Origin: CAYVFC01 sp964450715
Lineage (GTDB): Bacteria; Myxococcota_A; Polyangia; Polyangiales; JAFGIB01
Length of the DNA stretch: 42,209 bases
Assembly: GCA_964450715.1 (NCBI GenBank)
Contig: CAYVFC010000069.1
Location: 1 to 42,209, forward strand
Direction of reading: 5' to 3'
In this document: positions 24,966-34,800 of the stretch, one piece after another
Layout: every line of letters starts with the position of its first letter
Position numbering within the stretch: the first letter of the stretch is position 1
Translations under genes and position numbers: made by a program
Notes under the pieces: model-generated
What the model was told of the DNA's origin: nothing
The model's database searches: none
What the model saw: the letters and a program-made list of their open reading frames with translations, nothing else

Positions 24966-25588
24966 TTCGTATCAATCTACTTCCGGAGGCCAAAAAGAAG
25001 GAAGTCGGAGCCAAGGGAAGCTCCCAGATATGGTTGATCGTCTACCTCGTCGCGGCCGCGGCATGGGGTGTGCTGCTGTTGGTGTTCTACTGGTATTTCG
25101 GCGGCATTCTGGAGGAGAAGTTGGCGTCGAATAAAGAGCTGAAGAATGAAATTGCACGCGCCGAGCAACAGAACGCCAATTTAGACGATATCCAAAAGCA
25201 GCTCGATCGAAGTAAGAGGCTCGAAGAGGTCGTCAACGAATTGCACAAGGCACGTTCGGGCCCCACGCGCATGTTGCACGAGCTCTCGAAGTTGCTCAGT
25301 AAGGATGGCGGTCCCACCATCAATCAGCAGAAACTAGAAGCGATCCGACGCGACCATCCTTTGGCGGGTTACAACCCGGCATGGGATTTTAGGCGTCTGT
25401 GGATTTCGAACTTCGCCGAAAAGAACCGCAATTGCGATATAAAGGGCACGGGCAAGACCCACGAAGACGTAGCGGAATTCCTTCGTCGCTTGATGCTTTC
25501 CGACGTTTTTACCGATGTATACCTGCAAGGGACCTCTGCCGGTGGCGGTACAATCACCTTCACCATAAAGAGCACAGTGAGGTATTAG
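24962..25588 (+). CDS. pilN: Type IV pilus assembly protein PilN
   Basis: A 208-residue bitopic inner-membrane protein. The conserved N-terminal IRINLLPE motif that docks into PilM is at residues 2-9, followed by one membrane helix (about 22-46, WLIVYLVAAAAWGVLLLVFY), a coiled coil (about 50-85) and a periplasmic ferredoxin-like domain that pairs with PilO. The ATG overlaps the pilM stop. Together with PilM, PilO and PilP it links the cytoplasmic motor to the PilQ secretin. Confidence 0.95.
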   Translation: MIRINLLPEAKKKEVGAKGSSQIWLIVYLVAAAAWGVLLLVFYWYFGGILEEKLASNKELKNEIARAEQQNANLDDIQKQLDRSKRLEEVVNELHKARSGPTRMLHELSKLLSKDGGPTINQQKLEAIRRDHPLAGYNPAWDFRRLWISNFAEKNRNCDIKGTGKTHEDVAEFLRRLMLSDVFTDVYLQGTSAGGGTITFTIKSTVRY

Positions 25589-25589
25589 A

Positions 25590-26183
25590 ATGCCTGCGCT
25601 TGAAATCAAAGGGTTGCAGGGAGGATTCGCCTCCGCTCCGTTCGGAGTAAAAATCTTTTTCTTGGCAGCGCTACTCGTCATCATGAGCTCGGGCTACTAC
25701 GCCACGATACACCTTTCCTTGGTCGACGAGATCGAAACCGCCCGGGTGAATCACATGAGACTTCAGAGGAGCCTTCAACAGGCGCAAGAGCGACAGAAGA
25801 AGTTCCTTGAGATGCGAGAGGAGCTCGCGAGCCGGGAGGTTCTGGATCGTCAGAACTACCGGATTCTTCCCGTGGATGCAGAGATCCCGGCGTTTCTCGG
25901 CGACATCAATAGACTCGCCGAGCTGAGCGGAATCGAGATCAAGTCCGTCAAGCCCGTACAAGAAGAAGCCGCGGAGTTCTATTTTCGCGTGCCGATTTCC
26001 ATGGGGTTTTCCGGTACCTACCATCAGCTGGCAAAATTCTTTTATAATATCAGCCGCTTGGAGCGAGCGGTTAGCATAGAAAACGTATCGTTGCGCCCCG
26101 AATCGAGGGATAAAGGTGGAAACGAAACCGTTATATTGACCGCCAGTGCTCTAGCTACGACGTTTCGAAGAAAGGATAAATAG
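25590..26183 (+). CDS. pilO: Type IV pilus assembly protein PilO
   Basis: A 197-residue bitopic inner-membrane protein with one membrane helix (about 15-38), a coiled coil rich in Gln/Arg (about 45-75) and a periplasmic ferredoxin-like domain containing IPAFLGDINRLAELSGI and VPISMGFSGTYHQLAKFF, segments typical of PilO. It begins one base after the pilN stop. It forms the periplasmic heterodimer with PilN and binds PilP. Confidence 0.94.
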   Translation: MPALEIKGLQGGFASAPFGVKIFFLAALLVIMSSGYYATIHLSLVDEIETARVNHMRLQRSLQQAQERQKKFLEMREELASREVLDRQNYRILPVDAEIPAFLGDINRLAELSGIEIKSVKPVQEEAAEFYFRVPISMGFSGTYHQLAKFFYNISRLERAVSIENVSLRPESRDKGGNETVILTASALATTFRRKDK

Positions 26184-26192
26184 GGAAGGGCC

Positions 26193-26822
26193 GTGTTTAC
26201 ACCGCGATATCAGAAGGGTCTTTTCTTCGTACGGTTGTCAATCGCGTTTTCGATCCTCCTTTTCTGCGGGTCCTGCGGCGACGATTCGATCGCCTCTTCT
26301 CGAGGTTTCGGCGCCGGACCGGGTGGGGGAGGACGCCGCCCCCACGCGAAGAAGGCGGGCGCCGATCAGGCCGAGGAGGAGAAAGAGCCGGAGATGGGAG
26401 TGATCGCTTTTACCGACGACGACTTTCTCGAGTCCGAGAAGAACCGCGATCCGTTCCGCTCCTATTTTGACCTTTTCCAGGCCGAAGAACCCGCCGAGAT
26501 ACAGCGTAAGGTGGTTATGCCTAGAACCAACGTCGAATCGATGAAGCTTATCGCTATCATAACCGGGGTTCCGCAACCGAAGGCAATGCTTTACGGCGGA
26601 GATCGGGTAGGTCACGTTGTCGAACGCGGGGTGTACCTGGGGGCGCCCGAAATCGTTCAAGCATCCGAAAACGTCGCAATGACACTAAACTGGCGCGTCC
26701 ACCGGATACGGGATAACGAGGTCGTGCTTATTCGCGAGGATCCTACCGACCCGACGCGTCCGGCGCTGACAAAGGTTATCCCTCTTCGAGAGAAGGACGA
26801 GATCGAGTTGCAGTCCATCTAG
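26193..26822 (+). CDS. pilP: Type IV pilus assembly protein PilP
   Basis: A 209-residue periplasmic linker protein between PilN/PilO and the secretin. A hydrophobic N-terminus ends in LLFCGSCG; Cys28 (or Cys25) is the probable lipidated residue, though the box departs from the standard L-x-[AG]-C form. A Gly-rich then Glu-rich linker (about 32-70) leads into the PilP beta domain with VESMKLIAIITG and GGDRVGHVVERGVYLG. Start is GTG 26193, with GGAAGGG seven bases before. An intergenic 250-base stretch separates it from pilQ. Confidence 0.92.
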   Translation: MFTPRYQKGLFFVRLSIAFSILLFCGSCGDDSIASSRGFGAGPGGGGRRPHAKKAGADQAEEEKEPEMGVIAFTDDDFLESEKNRDPFRSYFDLFQAEEPAEIQRKVVMPRTNVESMKLIAIITGVPQPKAMLYGGDRVGHVVERGVYLGAPEIVQASENVAMTLNWRVHRIRDNEVVLIREDPTDPTRPALTKVIPLREKDEIELQSI

Positions 26823-26902
26823 ACCTAAAACAAGCGAACGCATCTACTGCGAGCGGTCCAAAACGCGGCTGGCTGCTACCCGGACGTCGGCTAGCGTCGT
26901 GT

Positions 26903-26990
26903 TGTCATTTCGAAGCGAAGCGAGAAATCTCCCCGAAACGGTAACCGTTTCGGGGACGATGGCCGGCACCCCCGGGCGGGGGCACGAGAC
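26903..26990. repeat. Dispersed palindromic repeat element between pilP and pilQ
   Basis: The segment carries the core GTCATTTCGAAGCGAAGCG and then GAGAAATCTC, which forms a stem ATTTC (26907-26911)/GAAAT (26924-26928). This core closely resembles a noncoding repeat I know from many unrelated bacterial genomes. It is joined to a perfect palindrome CCCCGAAACGGT-A-ACCGTTTCGGGG (26931-26955) and a third stem CCCCC-GGGC-GGGGG. The whole resembles a small non-autonomous, hairpin-rich element. It contains no gene, and the open frame passing through it into pilQ is accidental. Confidence 0.65.
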
Positions 26991-27072
26991 TACTTTCCTG
27001 CGTGTTTTTTGCCTTAATCGGGTGCGGCATTCGATCATTATCAAAACAACTCTCTATTTCAGGAGTGCCTAC

Positions 27073-29253
27073 ATGCGGGTTCCCTGTCTTTTAACCATTG
27101 CCACGCTAGCCGTTGTATTTCTTATCTCGTTGGCAGCACAAGCCTCCGCGTCGGTCGTCGCTAACCTCAGCATCAACGGCGGGGAAAAGCGGGCGGAGAT
27201 TCTCATCGAGGGGGCGTTCACCGCTCCCGACTACTCGGTGAGAGCCGCTAACGACGGGAGGACGGTGGTCATCGACGTCGCCGATTCCGTCCTTTCTTCC
27301 GAAGGGTTCAAGGTAAACGGTTCGTCGGACTTCGTCACGCATACTTCGGCGGGCGCTTCTGCTAAAGGCATTCGAGTCGAGGTGTCGCTCAGTCGCGAGG
27401 CGGTATATCGCGCGCGTTACGACGCAGGAAAAATCAAGGTCGAAATCAGCGCCGCCCGGCAGGATGATGAGAAAAGGCGCAAGGCCGAGTCGTCGGCAGC
27501 CAAGTCGCCGCTTACGGTTCAACGGGTGAATATCGAACGCCGCTCCGGGCGCGAAAGGGTGGTGGTGGAAACGAGTGGCTTGGCTCGTTTTCGCGTCGTG
27601 CCCGGTAACAAGGGCCCCGCCCACTTGATCGTCTACGGCGCGCGGATGGCGTCCGGGCTTGGCCCCAAGGTCGAGGGGGATGAGCGCTCGAACATACGCT
27701 CTGTCGCCGTGCGCCAGAAAGCGGACCGCGTGCTCATCGAGGCCGAGAGAGCCCCTGGGGCGAGCGCTACGGCTATACGGGAGGGCAATCGCATAGTATG
27801 GCTTTTTGCCGATCCACTCGATAAGGACGCGAAGCTGTCTGCTGCTCTAACCGTCGCGCAAGACGAAGCGGTTGAGATCGACGGTCAACAGGTCGCGGCA
27901 TTCCTGAGCGATCTGCCGCTGCAGTTCGGATTTGACGACGATAAGCGGAGGTATACCGGACGGCGCATCGATCTCGATCTTATGGATGCGGATATCCACA
28001 ATATCCTACGGCTCATGTCCGAGGTCGGTAACGTCAATATCGTGACCGCCGACAACGTGAGAGGAAGTGTTACCATTCGTATGCGAAACGTCGCCTGGGA
28101 CAGAGCCCTGGACGTCATTCTGCGCGCCAAGGGGCTAGGAAAGGTTCGCAAGGGCAATCTTATCAGGGTAGCGCCCCTGGAAGTTCTGGAAAAAGAGCGC
28201 GATATGGCCATCGAGCGTCAGAAGCAACAGATCGAGTTGGCGCCGTTGGAGACGCGCCTGATCCCCGTCAGCTACGCCAGTGCGCAGGAAATGTCCAAGC
28301 AGGCCGGCGGCCTGCTCTCCGAACGCGGTAAGATATCGGTCGACGGACGCACAAACATGATGATCGTTCGGGATGTTTCGGGAAACCTCGACGACGTCGA
28401 AGAACTCGTCCGCAGCTTGGACAGCCAGACGCCTCAGGTTCTGATAGAGGCGCGGATCATCGAGGCGACGAGCCAGTTTGCTCGCGACCTCGGAATCCAG
28501 TGGGGCGGAAGCGTGGTGATGAGCTCGGCTACTGGCAATCCGACCGGATTGGTCTTTCCCCACGACGTCGCTTTCGGAGGCGGTGCTGACGACCCCGGTT
28601 CTCCCACCGGAGGTATGACGCCGTTTTCGGCAAGCCTGCCCAATCCGAACTTCGCCGTGAACATGCCTGCTCCAGCCGGCCTGGGAGAGGGCGGTGCGAT
28701 CGGGCTAACCATGGGAAGCGTTTCGGGGCACGTCAACCTCAACCTCCGTCTTAGCGCAGCCGAGTCCAGTGGATACGTCCGGATCATCAGCGCTCCTAGA
28801 GTGTTGACCCTGGACAATAAAGGGGCGAACATCTCCCAAGGTACGAGCATTCCCTATTCTCAGGTCAGCGCTATGGGAGTGAATACCGCCTTTCAGAGCG
28901 CCGTGCTCAAACTTTCGGTTACACCGCACGTGACCAACGATGGCGCGATTTCGATGGACGTAAATATCTCCCGAAACGAGCCTGATTTTACCCAGACCAG
29001 CGCCCGCGGCGACCCGACGATTCTCACGCGTCAGGCTAAAACGACGCTTCTCGTACAGGACAACCATACCGCCGTCATCGGAGGTATCTACACTCGCAAC
29101 TCCGGTAGCGGCGTGAGGAAGGTACCTTTTTTCGGCGACATCCCCATCATCGGCCTCATTTTCAAGCAACGAAGCTGGAGCGACAACCGCAACGAGCTGC
29201 TCATTTTTATCACGCCGCGCATCGTCAACCGAGCCGAATCTCTCCGCCGCTAG
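27073..29253 (+). CDS. pilQ: Type IV pilus outer-membrane secretin PilQ
   Basis: A 726-residue secretin forming the outer-membrane channel for the pilus. Signal peptide 1-27 (ends AAQASA-SVV). Two AMIN-like peptidoglycan-binding domains occupy about 30-110 and 150-245. An STN/secretin-N0 domain (about 300-385, IDLDLMDADIHNILRLMSEV) and an N1/NolW-like domain (about 395-460) follow. The secretin core (about 530-720) contains APRVLTLDNKGANISQGTSIP, VIGGIYT and KVPFFGDIPIIGLIFKQ. I moved the start to ATG 27073, where AGGAG precedes by seven bases and a proper signal peptide begins; the frame is open further upstream through the repeat element. The aroKB fusion starts 19 bases after its stop. Confidence 0.95.
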   Translation: MRVPCLLTIATLAVVFLISLAAQASASVVANLSINGGEKRAEILIEGAFTAPDYSVRAANDGRTVVIDVADSVLSSEGFKVNGSSDFVTHTSAGASAKGIRVEVSLSREAVYRARYDAGKIKVEISAARQDDEKRRKAESSAAKSPLTVQRVNIERRSGRERVVVETSGLARFRVVPGNKGPAHLIVYGARMASGLGPKVEGDERSNIRSVAVRQKADRVLIEAERAPGASATAIREGNRIVWLFADPLDKDAKLSAALTVAQDEAVEIDGQQVAAFLSDLPLQFGFDDDKRRYTGRRIDLDLMDADIHNILRLMSEVGNVNIVTADNVRGSVTIRMRNVAWDRALDVILRAKGLGKVRKGNLIRVAPLEVLEKERDMAIERQKQQIELAPLETRLIPVSYASAQEMSKQAGGLLSERGKISVDGRTNMMIVRDVSGNLDDVEELVRSLDSQTPQVLIEARIIEATSQFARDLGIQWGGSVVMSSATGNPTGLVFPHDVAFGGGADDPGSPTGGMTPFSASLPNPNFAVNMPAPAGLGEGGAIGLTMGSVSGHVNLNLRLSAAESSGYVRIISAPRVLTLDNKGANISQGTSIPYSQVSAMGVNTAFQSAVLKLSVTPHVTNDGAISMDVNISRNEPDFTQTSARGDPTILTRQAKTTLLVQDNHTAVIGGIYTRNSGSGVRKVPFFGDIPIIGLIFKQRSWSDNRNELLIFITPRIVNRAESLRR

Positions 29254-29272
29254 AAATCGGCCGGGCGGAACC

Positions 29273-30820
29273 ATGAGGATCTTTCTCTCCGGCCCGGCAG
29301 CCAGCGGCAAAACCTCGGTGGCCCGACGGCTAGGGCGAAAGACCGATCTTCCCGTATTCGAGCTAAGCGAAAAGGTAGGGAAATCGGCTTTCAGAGCCGC
29401 GGACCGTTCTCCTGACCACGAACAGCTTCTAAGGTTGATAGAGAAACACGCCAAGGGCGTCTTCGATCTAAGTAGCGAGACCGTTGCCTACGTCGAAACT
29501 CGGCGTCTGATACTGGATTCAGGAATATTGGTAACTCTATCGGGGTCGGTCGACGAACTGCTCGAACGGGCGAAGGCTCGCCTTCCGCCTCTAGAGGGGG
29601 GCGGCGAGTCCCTAGGCGGGATTTCTGGAGACAACATTCTCAGGCACGCATCAAGCTACGAGGAGTGCCACGCGGAAGTCGACACCACCAGAGCATCTCT
29701 CGACTCGGTCGCCGAGGAGGTTCTGGAGGTCGCGAGGCTGGAGCCGGTCCTTATACCGCTGGCAGAGCGGAGCTGCCGTATCGAGATCGGTAGCGGGGTG
29801 CGCAGCAGGATGCACAAGCACCTTCGGTACTATCTCAAGGGGCGAAGCCCCGTGGTGATCGTGACTGATACAACGGTCGAGAAGAATTGGGGCGGCGAGG
29901 TCCGTCAGATCGTAGCGAACGACGGTCACGACGTCATCTTTATATCTATTCCCGAAGGCGAGGCCGCCAAGCAGTTAAGAACGGTGGAGAAGATTTGGGA
30001 CGACGCTCTGAGCGGTGGCGTGGATCGTAGCTCGATGCTCATTGCGGTAGGAGGGGGAGTGGTGGGCGATCTGGCCGGTTTCGCCGCGGCCACGCTCCTT
30101 AGAGGTATCGCGTTTGCCCAGGTACCGACCACCTTGCTGGCAATGGTTGACAGCTCTATCGGCGGCAAGACCGGGTTCGATACCCGACAGGGAAAAAACC
30201 TTATCGGAGCCTTCCATCAGCCTAGGTTTGTCCTCTCGGACGTTGATGTATTGGCGACTTTGCCCGTCGAGGAAAGAAGGGCGGGGCTGGCCGAGGTGGT
30301 GAAGTCCGCGTGGCTCGAGGGCGAAACCGCTGCGAATAGACTCGAGCGTGACGCAGCGGCGCTGGTCGAGGGGCGTGACGAAGAAACCGTGGCGGCGATC
30401 CGTATGGCCGCCGGGTTGAAGGCCAGGCTGGTAACCCGCGATGAACGGGAAGGGGGGGCGCGAATGCTTCTCAACCTCGGACACACCATCGGCCACGCCA
30501 TCGAGGCTTCGATGGGTTATCGAGGCGTACGCCACGGAGAGGCGGTAGCTCTGGGGATGGTGGCAGCGTTTCGGCTGGCCGTAGCTCTGGGGCTTAGCTC
30601 GCCAGAGCAGGCCGAAAGAATGATATGTCTTTTACGCACCCTCGGGCTTCCCGTGGACCTCGATGATAACCTCTCCGACCGAGTGTTCTCTTTCGTGGGG
30701 TCGGATAAGAAACGGCGTTCCGACAGGGTCAATTTCGTGGTCCCTTCCGCTCCGGGAAGGGTGGATATCGTTCCCCTGTCCCTTTCCGATCTCCCTGCAT
30801 TGTTGGCGAAAAGGCCCTGA
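29273..30820 (+). CDS. aroB: AroK-AroB fusion: degenerate shikimate kinase plus 3-dehydroquinate synthase
   Basis: A 515-residue protein. Residues 160-515 are 3-dehydroquinate synthase, second step of the shikimate pathway: NAD-binding AVGGGVVGDLAGF, VDSSIGGKTGFD, KNLIGAF, and zinc ligands Glu341, His404 (NLGHTIGHA) and His421 (RHGEAVALGM) are all present. Residues 1-155 have the fold pattern of shikimate kinase and keep the P-loop GPAASGKT (7-14), but the family's Asp pair after strand 2, the FRxxE Arg and the GGG shikimate-binding motif (here SSE, near 67-69) are missing. The kinase half is therefore probably inactive on shikimate or altered. It is 19 bases after pilQ, a pairing known from proteobacteria (pilQ-aroKB). 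Confidence 0.9.
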   Translation: MRIFLSGPAASGKTSVARRLGRKTDLPVFELSEKVGKSAFRAADRSPDHEQLLRLIEKHAKGVFDLSSETVAYVETRRLILDSGILVTLSGSVDELLERAKARLPPLEGGGESLGGISGDNILRHASSYEECHAEVDTTRASLDSVAEEVLEVARLEPVLIPLAERSCRIEIGSGVRSRMHKHLRYYLKGRSPVVIVTDTTVEKNWGGEVRQIVANDGHDVIFISIPEGEAAKQLRTVEKIWDDALSGGVDRSSMLIAVGGGVVGDLAGFAAATLLRGIAFAQVPTTLLAMVDSSIGGKTGFDTRQGKNLIGAFHQPRFVLSDVDVLATLPVEERRAGLAEVVKSAWLEGETAANRLERDAAALVEGRDEETVAAIRMAAGLKARLVTRDEREGGARMLLNLGHTIGHAIEASMGYRGVRHGEAVALGMVAAFRLAVALGLSSPEQAERMICLLRTLGLPVDLDDNLSDRVFSFVGSDKKRRSDRVNFVVPSAPGRVDIVPLSLSDLPALLAKRP

Positions 30821-31094
30821 ATCCACTGCGACCTCTTCGGTCCGGTCGCTGCCGATTCGCCGCCAGGAAATCCGTACCGACGGACGCTAAAAGGTCCCGA
30901 GAGAACAGGAGTAACCGTTCAGGGGGGGGTACAATCCTCACCGGCCCTGCGGGCGCGCTCGGTTTTTCGGGCGCCTTGGCCGCCGCGCTGCCCAAGGCCT
31001 GAACGCTTACGAACAGGAGGCCGGCCGGAAAATTGGTTCTTTCCCCTTTCTTCCGTTAAACTAAAATAAATTGCGTTTTTCGAGAGGGCGATCC
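30821..31094 (+). promoter_or_regulatory. Intergenic region with possible promoter for the Cys-rich lipoprotein
   Basis: A 274-base gap. It holds an 8-G run (30922-30929), a 7-base inverted repeat GCCTTGG/CCAAGGC near 30975-31000 without a T-run, and an AT-rich end before the next gene. TTGGTT (31033-31038), an 18-base spacer and TAAACT (31057-31062) could be a promoter. No gene is supported here. Confidence 0.3.
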
Positions 31095-31808
31095 ATGCGC
31101 GGAAAAACCATATTGGTTTCTTTGGGGCTAGCGTTTCTGCTCACTGCCTGCACCGACGACAGCCCGGGTCTCATCATCAGCCACGTGATTTATTGGGACA
31201 ATAACTGCACATGGAGAGAATCGTCCGATACCAAGATCGCCACCGGCGTGTACGACGTCTTCTGCGCCGAGAGCTATTTCGTGGCGCTTCTGGTCCAGAG
31301 CTTCACCAGGTCGTTGGCCGATCCAATCCGGTCGCGTGCGGAACCCAGTATCGTTCAATTCGACAGCGCCGAGGTCCATCTCAAGAACCTTGAAGGCGAA
31401 CAGATCGTCGCGCCCTTCAGCACGCCGGTAGAGGGCACGGTTCTGCCGGGGACAGCCTCCAACGCTGGCAAGGGGCTCGTTTTGGTGGAGGCGATACCCT
31501 CCTTCTACGCTTCTAGGTTGAACGACGAGAATTTCATCGACCGGAAGGTCATCGCCTCGTTTCGGCTCTACGGAAAAACCACGGGAGGCACGGACGTAGA
31601 GGTGAGCGAATACACCTTCCCCATCCAAATCTGCAGAGGATGTCAGACCTTCTGGAGGACATGCCCCAACATGACCCAGGACGAGACCACCGACTACGAT
31701 TCGCTTTCCGGATGCCAAGGCGGCCACGGATATGACGGAAGTGTTTGCGTTTGCGACCGGGGCGCGTCCGGGGCACAGTGCAAACCCTGTATCCAACTCC
31801 TCCCGTAG
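31095..31808 (+). CDS. Putative lipoprotein with Cys-rich C-terminus
   Basis: A 237-residue predicted lipoprotein. The signal ends LLTACTDD, giving lipidation at Cys19. The middle part has beta-rich alternating segments with no domain I recognise. The last 60 residues contain about nine cysteines (CRGCQTFWRTC, GCQGGHGYDGSVCVC, GAQCKPC), a pattern like EGF or other disulphide-rich modules. I prefer ATG 31095 over an in-frame TTG at 31071 because GAGAGGG is seven bases before it and it starts the signal peptide cleanly. It converges with the giant TPR gene with 18 bases between stops. Function unknown; a surface adhesive or structural role is possible. Confidence 0.75.
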   Translation: MRGKTILVSLGLAFLLTACTDDSPGLIISHVIYWDNNCTWRESSDTKIATGVYDVFCAESYFVALLVQSFTRSLADPIRSRAEPSIVQFDSAEVHLKNLEGEQIVAPFSTPVEGTVLPGTASNAGKGLVLVEAIPSFYASRLNDENFIDRKVIASFRLYGKTTGGTDVEVSEYTFPIQICRGCQTFWRTCPNMTQDETTDYDSLSGCQGGHGYDGSVCVCDRGASGAQCKPCIQLLP

Positions 31809-31826
31809 CGCTGTCGTATGCCGGGC

Positions 31827-34800
31827 TCAAGCTAGCGCACGTATCGCTAAGTAGCCCGACGAAAAGGCGAAGCGGACGACCTCGGCGAATTCGAGGGAGG
31901 CCCGACAAGCCGCCTGAAACCCCGCCTCTGTTTCCACCTCTATCCCCTTCAGACTGCTATCGAGGACGGAGAGGGAGAGCAAGGCCGCGCGGACGCTCCC
32001 AGAGCAGAGTAGCCCGGACCTCGCCGCGGCGGCGCGTACGTTCTCAGATAATATCGTAGCGTCCGCCGAGATCGAGCCCTCCTCTAGCAAAGTGCGAACC
32101 TCGCGCTGCGCCACCGCCGGCATGGCTTGCCAGAGATCGGAGGCCACTTGCTTGGACACCTGGGACACCTCGCCATAGCTAGAAACCGGGGCGAACGCCG
32201 CCCAGACCGCGTCGAGCAGAAGCTGCATCTCGTTTACGGGTAGCGTAGCGGACAAGACGTTCTGCGGACGGGCGAGCCAGAGGCAACGCCCGAATACGAA
32301 GCTCATGTCCAGGGCTTGCTCACCCTGCATTCGCAAAGAGGCTATCAACGCCGGCGGATTGGTCGCCGCTACCAAAGGCATCAGCTCGCCTTCGTCTTTT
32401 AGAAAAAGCGGTACGTCTGCTTGCAGCAACGCCGATGCCCTGGCGTACGCAGAGGCCAGAGGGTCGGTCGCTCCGACCGGCAACCGGTCTCCATTATCGA
32501 TTCCGTGGCGCTGAAGAGTGCGGGTGAAGCGAGGGATTGTCCGAACGGCCTCCCAGACGAGCTCGAGTAGCCTGTGCCGTTTCTGCTCGCCCGGCGGCTC
32601 GATGGTCGCCTGGATCTCGGAAGCCGGGCAAATGCCGGGAAGGAATACCGGGCGCTCCGTCGTTTCTACCGAAGCGTCGAAGACCGACAACACCTCGCTG
32701 GCCGAACCGGCTTCCACCCGGGCACCCGAAAGAGATAGTGAACCGTACAGGTTCCGGACCGCTTCGGTGTTCGAGGGCTGCTCGCGCACTAGCGTTCGGT
32801 ATCGATGCGCAGCCTCTGCCTGGTTCTGCGCGTCTCCGTCCGGCGCTGCATCGTTTCCGGCCGTCGCCTCGAACGGCGCCGACTCGGAAAACCCGGGGGG
32901 AGAGCTTGCCGGTACCGCTGAAGAGGCAGAAGTGCCCGCTTCGGATTGGGATTCTACAGAATCGGCGAAGTCCCTCCATTCGTCGGTATCGTTCTGTAAT
33001 CCTCCTCCCGCTTGCTCGCGCTCCTTCGTCGCCCCGGAAGTAACCGAGTCGACTCCGTTGTCCAGGCCTATTCCGTTGCCGGCAAGAACGGAATCGTTCT
33101 GTTCTGCACGGTCGGACAGCCCGGCGAGCAGTGAATCGGCCACTGCGTCGTCTACGCCTTTCAGGCGAGCTGCTGCCTCTCGCAGGCTTTCCGCTATCGG
33201 ATCGGAAGCAGCGGCTTCCCATGCTTCGGCCAAAAGCTCGGCAGCTTTATAAGCACCATGAGCACCGTCAGCGCGGTCGAGGTGGAGCCTGGCCGCCGAA
33301 TGCAGCAACGCCGCCCTTTTTATGGGGGATCCGGTCGAGCGCGCCAGCGCTTCGTAGGCCTCTATTAGAACCAAAGGGGGGTCGATCCGGGCGCTTAACC
33401 GCTCGATGGCGTTGAAGAGAACGCCTCGGCTGGGGGCTAACCGAAACGCCTTTCCGTAGTAGGCGAGCGCCAAATCATCTCGTTCAATACCCTCTAGCCA
33501 GCGAGCCGCGCGGTAGTACAGGGAACGCCGACCGTGATTGCCCATCGCGCGCTCGGCGAGGCGTTCATAGGTTTCGATCGCCGTGTCTATATCCCGCGTC
33601 TCGGCGGCATAGCGTTCCATCGACTGCACAAGCCCCGCGTGATGGGGAAAAAGGTCCAAGCCATGGAGGCAGATTTGCAGGGCTCCCGAGGGGTCGGACA
33701 TTTCCGATTCCACGGTTGCCGCCGCCCAGCGGAATATCGAGGCACCGATCTCGGCGGGCGCTTCACGCGCCAGCGCGAGTATCTTCTCGAAGGCCCACCG
33801 TCTGTCGCCGAGAGAAAAGAACGCTCCGAGCGCTTCCAGCGTCCACCGTTCATCGAAAGGAAAATCGATCACGATCGCTCGAATACACTCCTCGGCGTGT
33901 AACAGATCGGAGGCCGCGTATGCATATGCCGCCGCCAGGTCGAGCATCTTCTGTCTTTTCTGGTTCGGCTCGCTCGAGGCGCTCGTCGCGAGCGATAGTA
34001 CCGAGAGCAGTCTCTCGATCTTACCGTTCTCGGCGTACAGCACCGCGAGCCGGTCCAGGATATCGATGTCTTCGGGATCGAGCGCGATCAGGCGCAACAG
34101 CGCGTTTAGCTCGCCTGCCCTGTCATTCCGAGCTAGATGGAGCTTCCTGAGGTCGTGCAGCGTTTCTCGCCTTCCAGAGCTGTCTAGAAAGGGAAGGGTC
34201 CGTTCTAGTGCGAGGATGGTATGGGCGTGATCGCCTACCGCCCTCGCCTCGCGAAGCAGCAGAGTTGCGAAGCAGCCTTTTCCGAGAGCGTCTAGGGCCC
34301 TGGCCGCTAGCTCGAAGGCCCGGTCGTGAGTACCTAGTTCCGAGAGCTTCTCCAGCGCCTTTTCGATCTCCTCGCCCGCCGTGCCGTCGAGGAGCTCCGG
34401 GTCGAGAAGGCGTCCAGCAGCTTCAGCGATCGCAACTGGATCTCGTCCTTGCTCCGTTTTCAATCGGAGGATCTCCCTGACGGGCTCACCGTCCAGGGGG
34501 CTAACCAGATTCCAGGATTCCAGCGCCCGAAGGTAGGCATCCTCGTCCCGCGCCGCCCTGGCCGCCTTTGCCTCCAGCTCCAACAGAGGCGACGAATCGC
34601 CCAGAGCCGATCGAACCACCCCGAGGATCACGACCGATCGATCCGGGGGCAAGCGATGGGCGTGCCGCAGAAGCAATAACGAGGCTTCGGCCGAGGTCGG
34701 ATCAGCGACCAACGCCGCGTCTGCCGCGGCAACCGCCTCGTCGAACCGCGTGGAGGCTTCCAGTACCCGCGCCAACCGGACCAGAGCGAGACCGCGCCCT

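Noticed and set aside
26899..27072. Longer PilQ start inside the dispersed repeat
   Set aside because: The frame is open by chance through a noncoding repeat; the signal peptide and ribosome site place the start at 27073.
30905..30995. Possible relic of a gene after an 8-G run (plus frame ending in Ala/Leu-rich peptide and TGA)
   Set aside because: Only about 30 codons, no homologous protein recognised, no start; GC-rich DNA gives such frames by chance.
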